Under the pieces are notes generated by a model, which made no database searches, was not told the DNA's origin, and worked only from the letters and a program-made list of their open reading frames with translations. A program made the position numbers and the translations under genes. Below are positions 56,056 through 64,000 of a stretch of DNA of 64,000 bases, piece by piece. The DNA is from Alphaproteobacteria bacterium (lineage in GTDB: Bacteria > Pseudomonadota > Alphaproteobacteria > JAVJVX01): assembly GCA_040220875.1 (NCBI GenBank), contig JAVJVX010000005.1, positions 1-64,000 of the forward strand. Reading direction: 5' to 3'. Numbering within the stretch: the first letter of the stretch is position 1; each line of letters opens with the position of its first letter.

Positions 56056-57354
56056 ATGATACCCCGTTACAGCCGGCCCCAGATGGCCGATATCTGGGCG
56101 CCTGAAAGCAGGTTTCAGATCTGGTTTGAAATCGAGGCCCATGCCTCGGACGCCCAGGCGGAACTGGGGGTCATCCCGAAAGAAGCCGCCCGGGCAGTCT
56201 GGGAAAAAGGCCGGTTCGAAGTCGGGCGGATCGACGAGATCGAGCGCAAGACGCACCACGACGTCATCGCCTTCCTCACCAATCTGGCCGAGCATGTCGG
56301 GCCGGAAGCCCGATTCGTGCACCAGGGCATGACCTCGTCCGATGTCCTCGATACCTGCCTCGCGGTGCAACTGGTCCGCGCCAGCGACCTGCTGCTGGCC
56401 GATCTGGACGCGTTGCTGGATGCGATCGAAGGCCGCGCCTTCGAACACAAGATGACGGTTTGTGTCGGACGCAGCCACGGCATCCATGCCGAGCCCACCA
56501 CATTCGGCCTCAAGCTGGCGGGGCATTTCGCCGCCTTCGCCCGGGCGCGCCAGCGCCTGGAGGCGGCCCGCGCCGAAATCGCCACATGTGCCCTTTCGGG
56601 CGCCGTCGGCACCTTCGCCAATATCGACCCCCATGTCGAAAAACATGTTGCGAAAAAACTGGGCCTGCGGCCCGAGCCGATCTCGACGCAGGTGATCCCG
56701 CGCGACCGGCACGCCATGTTTTTTGCGACGCTGGGCGTCATCGCCGGGTCGGTCGAGAATCTCGCGACGGAAATCCGTCACCTTCAGCGCAGCGAGGTAC
56801 GCGAAGCGGAGGAGTTCTTCGCGCCGGGCCAGAAGGGCTCGAGCGCCATGCCGCACAAACGCAACCCTGTTCTGACCGAAAACCTGACCGGCCTGGCCCG
56901 AATCGTGCGATCCGCCGTGGTTCCCGCCATGGAGAACATCGCGCTCTGGCACGAGCGGGATATTTCGCACTCTTCAGTGGAGCGCATGATCGCGCCCGAC
57001 GCTACGGTCACGCTCGATTTCGCCCTCGCGCGCCTGGCCAATGTCATCGAACGCCTCGTGGTCTACCCGGAGACGATGCGGGCCAATCTCGACCGCCTCG
57101 GCGGCCTGGTCTATTCGCAGCGAGTCCTTCTGGCCCTGACCCAGGCGGGCGTCAGCCGGGAGGACGCCTACGAGCTTGTTCAGCGCAACGCCATGACGTG
57201 CTGGGAGACGGGGACAGCGTTCGCCGGGCTTCTGAAGCAGGATCCAGATGTGGCGGCCAGGCTTTCGGCTGGCGAGATCGACGCGCTTTTCGATCCCGCC
57301 TACCATACCCGTAATGTCGATATGATCTTCGAGCGGGTGTTCGGCCGGGCCTAG
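56056..57354 (+). CDS. purB: adenylosuccinate lyase PurB
   Basis: A 432-residue fumarase/argininosuccinase superfamily member. The signature loop is KGSSAMPHKRNPVLTENL; others are RTHHDVIAF-like KTHHDVIAFL, SSDVLDT, RSHGIHAEPTTFGLK. It splits SAICAR and adenylosuccinate in purine synthesis. A plausible ribosome binding site (GGAT) is 9 bases upstream of the ATG at 56056. purC and the purSQL genes lie about 3.3 kb downstream, separated by non-purine genes. Confidence 0.97.
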   Translation: MIPRYSRPQMADIWAPESRFQIWFEIEAHASDAQAELGVIPKEAARAVWEKGRFEVGRIDEIERKTHHDVIAFLTNLAEHVGPEARFVHQGMTSSDVLDTCLAVQLVRASDLLLADLDALLDAIEGRAFEHKMTVCVGRSHGIHAEPTTFGLKLAGHFAAFARARQRLEAARAEIATCALSGAVGTFANIDPHVEKHVAKKLGLRPEPISTQVIPRDRHAMFFATLGVIAGSVENLATEIRHLQRSEVREAEEFFAPGQKGSSAMPHKRNPVLTENLTGLARIVRSAVVPAMENIALWHERDISHSSVERMIAPDATVTLDFALARLANVIERLVVYPETMRANLDRLGGLVYSQRVLLALTQAGVSREDAYELVQRNAMTCWETGTAFAGLLKQDPDVAARLSAGEIDALFDPAYHTRNVDMIFERVFGRA

Positions 57355-57371
57355 CCACCCGCAGCCGGCGG

Positions 57372-57692
57372 CTACTGAGCCTTTATCTGCTCCACCGCTT
57401 CGGCGAAAAACCGGTCCAGCTGCTTGCGCAAGCGCTCTTCCGTCATATCCACAGGCGACTGCTCGAAATCCTTCATGATCTTTTCGATCACATCGTCAAC
57501 GCCCGGCTTCTCGAAATCGCTTTCAATCACCTCGCGCGCGTAGGCGTCGGCGTCCGCGCCCGACTTTCCCAGAAGTTCCGCCGCCCACAGGCCGAGAAGC
57601 TTGTTCCGGCGCTGGACCGCGCGGAAATGCATCTCTTCGTCGTGATGGATCTTGGCCATCTGGCCTTTTTCACGCTCGTTAAAACCGCTCAT
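57372..57692 (-). CDS. DUF1476 protein, F1-ATPase zeta-type inhibitor subunit
   Basis: A 106-residue, all-helical acidic/basic protein. Landmarks are SGFNEREKGQMAKIHHDEEM, RRNKLLGLWAAELLG and YAREVIESDFEKPGVDDV. This is DUF1476, the zeta subunit that inhibits ATP hydrolysis by F1-ATPase in alphaproteobacteria such as Paracoccus. Convergent with purB (17-bp gap). It is separate from any atp operon, as is usual. Strong lineage marker. Confidence 0.93.
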   Translation of the reverse strand: MSGFNEREKGQMAKIHHDEEMHFRAVQRRNKLLGLWAAELLGKSGADADAYAREVIESDFEKPGVDDVIEKIMKDFEQSPVDMTEERLRKQLDRFFAEAVEQIKAQ

Positions 57693-57827
57693 TTGCTTTC
57701 CGCTGCTTGAGTTTTTCGTATCCCGTGCCGGGCCCCGGGACGGGGCGCCGCCGGCAACCTTGGGACGGCCGAATCCGGCACTCGACTCTTGCTGTTATAA
57801 CGATGCCCCCGCACTATCGAAAGCATC

Positions 57828-58601
57828 ATGTGCACAGTCCTCCTTCTCCGCCGTCCGGGTCATGCCTGGCCAGCCCTGCTGGCCGCCAACCGTGACGAAA
57901 TGCTGGATCGCCCCTGGTCCTCGCCGGCGCGCCACTGGCCCGAGCGGCCCGAGGTGGTCGCCGGGCGCGACCTTCTGGCCGGCGGCACCTGGCTCGGCGT
58001 GAATAATCACGGGCTGGTCGCCTGCATCCTCAACCGCGCGCAATCGCTGGGCCCGGCCCCGAACAAACGCTCCCGGGGCGAGATCGTGCTCGACGCCCTC
58101 GATCATGCGGACGCCGCCGCGGCCGCCCAGGCGCTGGCGGCCCTCGAGCCGACTGCCTATCGGACTTTCAATCTGGTCCTCATAGACAACCGCGACGGGT
58201 TCTGGCTCCGCAACACAGGCCCCGAGGAAAACGGTATTGAGGTCCGGCGTCTGCCGGACGGATTTTCGATGCTGGCGGAAACCGATCTCAACGATCCCAC
58301 ATCACCCAGAATCGCCCGATACCTGCCGCGCTTTGAAGCAGCTCCCGTGCCCGACCCCGAATCCGGCGATTGGCGAAGCTGGGAACGGCTCATGGCGGAT
58401 ACCGGACATGATCCGGCAGAAGGCCCGGCGGGCGCGCTGTCGATCTTTTTCGAGAACGCGGTCGATGGGCGCGATTTCGGTACGTGCAGTTCAAGCCTGC
58501 TGGCCCTGCCCGCGGCCGACCGGCCAAACCGGAGGCCCATCTGGCTCTTTTCGGCCGCCCGCCCCGGCACGGTGCCCTATCGGCCCATCAGCCTGGCCTG
58601 A
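57828..58601 (+). CDS. NRDE (TANGO2-like) family protein
   Basis: A 257-residue protein. It begins MCTVLLLRRPGHAWPALLAA, then the eponymous NRDE motif and LAGGTWLGVNNHGLVACILN. The N-terminal Cys after Met may act as an Ntn-type nucleophile, as suspected for the family. In eukaryotes TANGO2 is linked to Golgi organisation and haem or lipid metabolism; bacterial function is unknown. Divergent from DUF1476, with a 135-bp spacer containing no gene I can support. Confidence 0.87.
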   Translation: MCTVLLLRRPGHAWPALLAANRDEMLDRPWSSPARHWPERPEVVAGRDLLAGGTWLGVNNHGLVACILNRAQSLGPAPNKRSRGEIVLDALDHADAAAAAQALAALEPTAYRTFNLVLIDNRDGFWLRNTGPEENGIEVRRLPDGFSMLAETDLNDPTSPRIARYLPRFEAAPVPDPESGDWRSWERLMADTGHDPAEGPAGALSIFFENAVDGRDFGTCSSSLLALPAADRPNRRPIWLFSAARPGTVPYRPISLA

Positions 58602-58634
58602 AAAAAAGCCCGCCGGCGCAATGGCCGGCGGGCT
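58601..58634 (-). terminator. rho-independent terminator of the second DUF1329 gene
   Basis: Eleven-base perfect arms AGCCCGCCGGC (58607-58617) and GCCGGCGGGCT (58624-58634) with a 6-base loop. On the minus strand the stem is followed by a run of seven T (58607-58601). It ends the DUF1329 transcript read on the minus strand and borders the NRDE gene stop. Confidence 0.9.
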
Positions 58635-58676
58635 CGGTGTTCCGACCGTCCCCCCGGGGAGGGACCGGCGGCGGGC

Positions 58677-60026
58677 TTATCGGCCCGCCTGTTCCAGAAC
58701 CGCGACAGAAACATCCTCTTCCGCGAGGGCCAGGTCATTCACGCTGCGATTCTCGATATCGGCCGCGTAAATGGTCCCGTGCATGCGCTGGAAGTCATAG
58801 ATGTTGTCGGACTGCACGATGAGCCAGATTTCCGGCTTGCCTTCCGAGGTGACATACCCATCCGTTGACGGCACCGGGGCGAAAGACTGCATCTGCCATT
58901 TCCAGAATTCACCTTTTTTATCGAACGTCTCGGTGGCGTAGTAGTTGTAGTTCACCGTGTCGAAATAGGCGAGTTTCCGGCCGTAGGGATGTTCGATCGG
59001 CGTTAGCGCGTCGACGACGTAGACCTCCCGCGGAATCCACTTGATCACCGGATTCCAGTAGGGCGCGGTCTTGACGTCATGTAGCGGCATCTGCGCGCCC
59101 AGGGTGTCCCCCTCTGGCGCATAGCCCCGCATCTGGCGCACCTGGCCCTCGCTGGCGCCGTCGGGCCAGGTCATGGCGAGGATCCGGCGCGTGCCAACAA
59201 CCTTGAAGCCCTCGTACCAGGCCGGCAGGGCATTGAACTCGATGTCGTCGCGCAGGAAGTCAGTGCCGCCAATGGCGTCCAGCCAGGCGCCGCCCGACAG
59301 CCGGCGAATCCGGCGGACGGTGCGGACATAGGCCCAGATGGCGTCGAACCGGTCCTCGTTCCACCGGATGGTCAGCGTGCCGAGCCCCCGGATATCCAGG
59401 GGAGTGCGGGCGAACAGAAGCTCCTTGTACAGGATCGGCGGATCGACCTGCGGGACCTCATCGGTAATCCGGCCAGCCCCGTACCAGCGCGTGTAATGCC
59501 AGCGCTGCAGGCGGGAACTCCCGCTTTCACCGTCGATCAGGACGAGAATATCGGTCCCGTCACTCCCGTCGCCGTTACGCGGGCGTCCGTGAATGTGGTT
59601 CCAGACCACTTTGGCGCCGGCCTGGGGATCGTTCAGGTCGACATCGGGAAAGGGGATGCCGGCGCGGTAATTCTCAAGCATCAGATTGTCCTTGAGCCGG
59701 GCCTGTCCCGCATATTTTTCGGTCGCTTCCGTGATTCGCTCTGGAAACGGCAGTTTATCCTGCGGCGTGCCCAGCGGGATGGTCAGGCCCTGGTTGCGAA
59801 CCAGCCATTGCATCCGTTCCGGCAACATATCCGCCACCCTCGTCCCGTCGAAAGTGGATTCCAGCGCCTGATCCAGGTTGCCGGAATTGATGACATAGCC
59901 GGGCGTCAATTCCGCCGCTGATGCGCCGGTGGCGAGCAACGACGCCGCCAGGAGACCGGCACCGCCGACTACTGAGCTCCGTCGAAATGCTCTCAGGAAA
60001 TTCTTGTGGTTAAAACTGATCGTCAT
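58677..60026 (-). CDS. DUF1329 secreted protein (copy 2)
   Basis: A 449-residue protein with an N-terminal signal containing FRRSSVVGGAGLLAASLLAT, which looks weakly Tat-like (RR then a hydrophobic run) but could be Sec. DUF1329 features mirror copy 1 at 41201-42493: VWNHIHGRPRNG, YVRTVRRIRRLSGGAWLDAI, IGGTDFLRDDIEF and a C-terminus EEDVSVAVLEQAGR. The ATG at 60026 has GAGGAG 7 bases upstream. It is monocistronic and closed by a strong terminator; no DUF1302 partner is present. Role in the envelope unknown. Confidence 0.9.
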   Translation of the reverse strand: MTISFNHKNFLRAFRRSSVVGGAGLLAASLLATGASAAELTPGYVINSGNLDQALESTFDGTRVADMLPERMQWLVRNQGLTIPLGTPQDKLPFPERITEATEKYAGQARLKDNLMLENYRAGIPFPDVDLNDPQAGAKVVWNHIHGRPRNGDGSDGTDILVLIDGESGSSRLQRWHYTRWYGAGRITDEVPQVDPPILYKELLFARTPLDIRGLGTLTIRWNEDRFDAIWAYVRTVRRIRRLSGGAWLDAIGGTDFLRDDIEFNALPAWYEGFKVVGTRRILAMTWPDGASEGQVRQMRGYAPEGDTLGAQMPLHDVKTAPYWNPVIKWIPREVYVVDALTPIEHPYGRKLAYFDTVNYNYYATETFDKKGEFWKWQMQSFAPVPSTDGYVTSEGKPEIWLIVQSDNIYDFQRMHGTIYAADIENRSVNDLALAEEDVSVAVLEQAGR

Positions 60027-60684
60027 GCTTTCGCTCCTCTGCCCCCGTTTGTTCCCGCCACCTTTCGGCAGCCGGATCCACCTTGTCATCCAAGGCCGGG
60101 ATCCGGTCTGGCGGCAGGGGACACTGCCCGCCAGACGTGTTTCGGCCCGGGCCGGCCCTTGCTGGCCTGATCGGCCTCGTTGTGTCGACCGGCCTTCGGG
60201 CATATTGCTGTGTCAGTTCGCCTCTGCCGGTTGGCCCGACAGGGTAGCGCGGATGCGCCGACGGCGCAGGCCTCCTCCTCTTATGGCTCGCTTCCGGCAC
60301 CGCCAGGACTTTACTTGTGAATTTATGCCATAAACTCGGCCGCCCGCCCGCAACAAAATTGGCTGCCGTTCCTGACAGATTCGTGAGCGGTCGCCCGCGC
60401 CCCGCGGACGCTGTCCCTTGTCGGGCCTTTCTCCGGCCTTTCTCCGGCCTTTCTCCGGCACCGGGGCCGGGCGGACCGGTATTTCCCAGATATTTGATAT
60501 TAAAGGGAAAAATCATACCTTGCGCCAGACGATTCTGCGGCGGGAGACAACGCGGCCCCGTTGTTTTGCGGCCCAGCAGTTGCTATATCATGCGCCTGTC
60601 CGGCCGGGCCCGTGTACCGGTCCCTATCGCTGGTTTTCGGCGCCGACGCCCTGGCACCGGAGTTTTTCGAGGATTGCCCCAGGT
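60027..60684. other. 658-bp intergenic region between DUF1329 copy 2 and purC
   Basis: The largest gene-free stretch. Divergent promoters must lie here. Contents: at 60424-60456 three perfect 11-bp units of ggcctttctcc plus a partial fourth; an AT-rich stretch 60480-60520 (atatttgatattaaaggg at 60490-60507); another near 60590 (ttgctatatcatg), which may hold the purC promoter. No tRNA or supportable gene was found; several open frames in it show no family resemblance. Confidence 0.6.
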
Positions 60685-61419
60685 ATGGCGAGGCGCAAGC
60701 GCATCTACGAAGGAAAGGCCAAGGTCCTTTTCGAGGGACCGGAACCCGGCACGATCGTTCAGTATTTCAAGGACGACGCCACGGCCTTCAACAACCAGAA
60801 GCACGCCATTGTCGATGGCAAGGGGGTCCTGAACAACCGGATTTCCGAGTACCTGATGCTACGCCTTCAGGACGTGGGGATTCCCACCCACTTCATGCGC
60901 CGCCTCAACATGCGCGAGCAGCTCGTCCGCGAAGTGGAGATCATCCCGATCGAAGTGGTCATCCGCAACGTGGCGGCTGGCTCCCTCAGCAAGCGGTTCG
61001 GAATCGAGGAAGGCACCGTCCTGCCCCGCTCGATCGTCGAGTACTATTACAAGAACGACGAGCTGGGCGATCCGCTCATCGCGGAGGAACACATCACCGC
61101 CTTCGGCTGGGCCGGCCCGCAGGACCTCGACGAGATCATGTCCATGTCGCTCCGGGTCAACGACCTGCTGTCGGGGCTTTTCTTTGCCGTTGGACTGCGC
61201 CTTGTGGATTTCAAGCTCGAATTCGGCCGGTTGTGGAACGGCGATGAAATGCGGATTGTCGTCGCGGACGAGATCAGCCCCGACAATTGCCGGCTATGGG
61301 ACATGCAGACCAACGAGAAGATGGACAAGGACCGATTCCGCCGCGATCTGGGGGGCGTTGCGGAGGCCTATCAGGAGGTCGCCCGGCGGCTCGGCATCCT
61401 GCCGGAAAGTGCGGCATGA
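60685..61419 (+). CDS. purC: SAICAR synthetase PurC
   Basis: A 244-residue ATP-grasp-like enzyme condensing CAIR and aspartate. The start [18 protein letters not shown] is a family hallmark, followed by [30 protein letters not shown], the [14 protein letters not shown] strand and [15 protein letters not shown] use the ATG at 60685, where homology begins; the longer open frame from 60418 has none. Its stop overlaps purS (4 bp). Leader of the purC-purS-purQ-purL cluster. Confidence 0.96.
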   Translation: MARRKRIYEGKAKVLFEGPEPGTIVQYFKDDATAFNNQKHAIVDGKGVLNNRISEYLMLRLQDVGIPTHFMRRLNMREQLVREVEIIPIEVVIRNVAAGSLSKRFGIEEGTVLPRSIVEYYYKNDELGDPLIAEEHITAFGWAGPQDLDEIMSMSLRVNDLLSGLFFAVGLRLVDFKLEFGRLWNGDEMRIVVADEISPDNCRLWDMQTNEKMDKDRFRRDLGGVAEAYQEVARRLGILPESAA

Positions 61420-61655
61420 AGGCCCGTATCCGGATCACGCTCAAGAGCGGCGTGCTCGACCCCCAGGGCAGCGAGATCGGCCACGCGCTGAGCCGCATGG
61501 GGTTCGAGGGGGTCGAAAACGTACGCCAGGGCAAATTCATCGAGCTGGACGTGGCGGCCGGATCGACCGAGGCGGCGCGGCAGCAGGTCGAGGCCATGTG
61601 CAAGCGGCTTCTCGCCAATCCCGTGATCGAGACCTACGACATCGAGATCGCATGA
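61416..61655 (+). CDS. purS: phosphoribosylformylglycinamidine synthase subunit PurS
   Basis: A 79-residue subunit: [19 protein letters not shown] and [11 protein letters not shown] are family landmarks. With PurL and PurQ it forms the three-part FGAM synthase of alphaproteobacteria and Gram-positives, where PurS bridges the other subunits. Overlaps purC and purQ by 4 bp each. Confidence 0.96.
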   Translation: MKARIRITLKSGVLDPQGSEIGHALSRMGFEGVENVRQGKFIELDVAAGSTEAARQQVEAMCKRLLANPVIETYDIEIA

Positions 61656-62341
61656 AAGCGGCGGTGATCGTCTTTCCCGGTTCAAATTGCGATCGGGACG
61701 TGCAGGTGGCGCTGCGGGCCAGCATGGGCCGCGAGCCGGCCATGGTCTGGCACGGCGACAGGACGGTGCCCGAGGTCGACCTGATCGTCGTGCCGGGCGG
61801 GTTTTCCTACGGCGATTACCTGCGCTGCGGGGCCATGGCGGCCCATTCGCCGGTGATGCAGGAGGTGGGGCGGCGCGCGCAGGCGGGTGTGGCCGTGCTC
61901 GGCATCTGCAACGGCTTTCAGGTCCTGACCGAGGCCGGGCTCCTGCCCGGCGTGCTGCTCGCCAATGCGAACCTCAAATTCATCTGCCGCGATGTACACG
62001 TGCGCGTCGAGGATACTGGCGGTGTCTTCACTGCGGGACTGAAGCGGGGAGAGGCCCTCCGCATGCCGATCGCCCATCATGGCGGCAACTATTATGCCGA
62101 TGACAATACGCTGCGCACGCTCGAGGGCGAGGGTCGTATCGCCTTCCGCTACAGCACGCCTTCAGGCGAAGTGACGGCGGCGGCCAACCCGAATGGCTCG
62201 TTCGGCAATATCGCCGGCATCTATAACGAGCGGCGCAATATACTGGGCCTCATGCCGCACCCCGAGCGGCTCGCCGAGCCGGCGTTGGGGGGAACCGATG
62301 GCAAGCGAATGCTGGACGGCCTCGTGGCGGCGCTGTCGTGA
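61652..62341 (+). CDS. purQ: phosphoribosylformylglycinamidine synthase glutaminase PurQ
   Basis: A 229-residue class I glutamine amidotransferase providing ammonia to PurL. Nucleophile Cys in VLGICNGFQVLTEAGLLPG, the His-Glu pair in MPHPERLAEP, and VIVFPGSNCDRDV at the start are family motifs. It overlaps purS by 4 bp; purL begins 13 bp downstream. Confidence 0.97.
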   Translation: MKAAVIVFPGSNCDRDVQVALRASMGREPAMVWHGDRTVPEVDLIVVPGGFSYGDYLRCGAMAAHSPVMQEVGRRAQAGVAVLGICNGFQVLTEAGLLPGVLLANANLKFICRDVHVRVEDTGGVFTAGLKRGEALRMPIAHHGGNYYADDNTLRTLEGEGRIAFRYSTPSGEVTAAANPNGSFGNIAGIYNERRNILGLMPHPERLAEPALGGTDGKRMLDGLVAALS

Positions 62342-62354
62342 CCGGTGACAGGCG

Positions 62355-64000
62355 ATGACGGGGACCGTTACGAGCGCTGAAGTCACGCCCGAAATTGGGG
62401 CGGAGCACGGGTTGAGCCACGACGAATATGCGGAAATGCTCCGCATCATGGGGCGCACCCCGAATCTCGTCGAGCTTGGCATTTTTTCCGTCATGTGGAG
62501 CGAGCACTGCTCCTACAAGTCATCGAAGAAATGGCTCAAGACGCTCCCGACGGAGGCTCCCTGGGTCATTTGCGGACCCGGCGAGAACGCGGGCGTCATC
62601 GATATCGGCGACGGTCAGGCGGCCATTTTCAAGATGGAATCCCACAATCACCCCTCCTTCATCGAGCCCTTTCAGGGCGCGGCGACGGGGGTGGGCGGCA
62701 TCCTGCGTGACGTCTTCACCATGGGCGCCCGGCCGGTGGCCAACATGAACGCGCTCCGTTTCGGCGATGCGGGCGATGCCCGGACCCGCTATCTCGTCAA
62801 CGGCGTGGTGGGCGGCATCGGCTTTTACGGCAACTGTATCGGCGTGCCAACGATCGGCGGGGAATGCGAGTTTCATCGTGCCTATAACGGCAACAATCTG
62901 GTCAATGCCATGACCGTGGGTGTTGCCGATCGTGACCGGATCTTCTATTCCGCCGCCGCCGGACCGGGCAATCCGCTCGTTTATGTCGGCGCCAAAACGG
63001 GGCGGGACGGGATCCATGGCGCGACCATGGCCTCGGCCGAGTTCGACGACGAATCGGACGAAAAGCGCCCCACGGTCCAGGTGGGCGACCCGTTTACCGA
63101 AAAGCTGTTGCTGGAGGCGTGTCTGGAACTGATGGCCACCGACGCCATCGTCGCCATTCAGGATATGGGCGCTGCCGGCTTGACCTCCTCTTCCTTCGAG
63201 ATGGCCTCCAAGGGCGATCTTGGCGTGGAGCTCGATCTCGACCGCGTTCCCGTTCGTGAGACCGGCATGACGGCCTATGAAATCATGCTGTCTGAAAGCC
63301 AGGAACGCATGCTGATGGTACTCAAACCGGGCAAGGAGGACCTCGCCCGCCGGATCTTCCGGAAATGGGAACTGGACCTCGCCGTGATCGGCCATCTGAC
63401 CGAGACCGGACGCATGGTGATCCGCAAGGATGGCAGGATCGCGGCCGATCTGCCGATCCAGCCTCTTGCCGCCGCCTCGCCCGAATATGATCGCCCGTGG
63501 GAGGAAACGCCCGCTCAGGACGAAATCGCGGCCGACTCAATCGCGCCGCCGGAGGATCCCGGGGACGTCCTGCTCAGGCTTGTGGGCGGCCCGCACCTTT
63601 CCAGCCGGCGCTGGATCTGGGAACAGTACGATCATATGGTGGGGGCCGACACGATCGGCCGGCCGGGCGGCGACGCGGGCGTGGTTCGGGTGCACGGCAC
63701 CAACAAGGCACTCGCGATCACGACCGACTGCACGCCACGCTACTGCCAGGCCGACCCGCGCCTCGGCGGCGCGCAGGCAGTAGCCGAAACCTGGCGCAAC
63801 CTGACCGCCGTCGGCGCCACGCCGCTTGCAATCACCGATAACATGAATTTCGGCAATCCCGAAAAGCCACGCATCATGGGTCAGTTCAAGGGATGCATCG
63901 ACGGCATCCGCGAAGCCTGCGAAGCGCTCGAGTACCCCGTCGTTTCGGGCAATGTCTCGTTCTACAATGAGACCAACGGCGAGGCGATCCTCCCCACGCC
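62355..64000 (+). CDS. purL: phosphoribosylformylglycinamidine synthase PurL, cut by the window end
   Basis: A partial gene of 548 complete codons, running off the right edge. The product shows the small PurL type: [14 protein letters not shown] (catalytic/ATP-binding), [64 protein letters not shown], and [13 protein letters not shown]. It aminates FGAR to FGAM. The ATG at 62355 lies 13 bp after purQ with a weak ribosome binding site. The rest of the gene lies outside the window. Confidence 0.95.
   Translation, partial: MTGTVTSAEVTPEIGAEHGLSHDEYAEMLRIMGRTPNLVELGIFSVMWSEHCSYKSSKKWLKTLPTEAPWVICGPGENAGVIDIGDGQAAIFKMESHNHPSFIEPFQGAATGVGGILRDVFTMGARPVANMNALRFGDAGDARTRYLVNGVVGGIGFYGNCIGVPTIGGECEFHRAYNGNNLVNAMTVGVADRDRIFYSAAAGPGNPLVYVGAKTGRDGIHGATMASAEFDDESDEKRPTVQVGDPFTEKLLLEACLELMATDAIVAIQDMGAAGLTSSSFEMASKGDLGVELDLDRVPVRETGMTAYEIMLSESQERMLMVLKPGKEDLARRIFRKWELDLAVIGHLTETGRMVIRKDGRIAADLPIQPLAAASPEYDRPWEETPAQDEIAADSIAPPEDPGDVLLRLVGGPHLSSRRWIWEQYDHMVGADTIGRPGGDAGVVRVHGTNKALAITTDCTPRYCQADPRLGGAQAVAETWRNLTAVGATPLAITDNMNFGNPEKPRIMGQFKGCIDGIREACEALEYPVVSGNVSFYNETNGEAILPT

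Noticed and set aside
60010-60516. 168-residue minus-strand frame in the purC leader
   Set aside because: It has no ribosome binding site, no family resemblance, and a repetitive composition caused by the 11-bp tandem repeat.

Overview
The window is GC-rich chromosomal DNA from an alphaproteobacterium, most likely a Rhodospirillales-type, flagellated, chemotactic lineage. The case rests on ctrA and chpT, the F1-ATPase zeta-type inhibitor (DUF1476), DUF3553, a plcP-agt lipid-remodelling pair, and purC-purS-purQ-purL order. Gene density is high, with many 4-bp ATGA/GTGA overlaps. I see no insertion sequence, prophage, CRISPR array or rRNA. One tRNA gene (Leu, anticodon TAA) is present. Genus-level placement is not possible from the sequence alone.

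Layout. (1) 1-13983, motility and cell-cycle signalling: the end of a FliK-like gene, fliJ-fliI on the minus strand, ctrA on the plus strand behind a promoter with CtrA-type sites, then a minus-strand cheA-cheW-cheY-cheB-cheR operon, chpT, a small DUF3553 gene, mobA, and a PAS histidine kinase with the DivJ/PleC-type HisKA signature. (2) 14133-25898: moaA, a membrane-anchored Sel1/ankyrin protein, then nadK-argE-AbrB-type permease-queA-tgt-queF (+), facing queC-queE-queD (-), with queG diverging from queC. This holds nearly all of queuosine synthesis, but the QueD copy lacks its catalytic cysteine and one zinc histidine. (3) 25852-31674: an HlyD/fused-ABC/two-permease exporter diverging from a TetR gene, with a perfect palindrome between them. 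(4) 31688-39438: gamma-glutamyltransferase, an FAD oxidoreductase, a secreted cyclase-family hydrolase and the two-subunit 2-oxoacid:ferredoxin oxidoreductase korAB. (5) 39494-47897: envelope and housekeeping genes (DUF1499 lipoprotein, SGNH hydrolase, DUF1329 protein, tRNA-Leu, CinA-like protein, sfsA, map, radC, lpxR). (6) 47919-55980, a phosphate and lipid block: ppk-ppx-ridA, sixA, a YegS-type lipid kinase, and plcP-agt. (7) 56056-64000: purB, DUF1476, an NRDE protein, a second DUF1329 gene, and purC-purS-purQ-purL, the last cut by the window edge.

How the parts connect. CtrA, ChpT and the PAS kinase beside fli and che genes suggest a locus coupling a CtrA phosphorelay to motility. PlcP, Agt and the lipid kinase could form a diacylglycerol branch point (strip phospholipid phosphate, glycosylate the DAG, or re-phosphorylate it), next to polyphosphate genes. 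The queuosine genes form two operons meeting tail to tail, with queG separate. Functions are read from motifs and family resemblance; no database search was possible.
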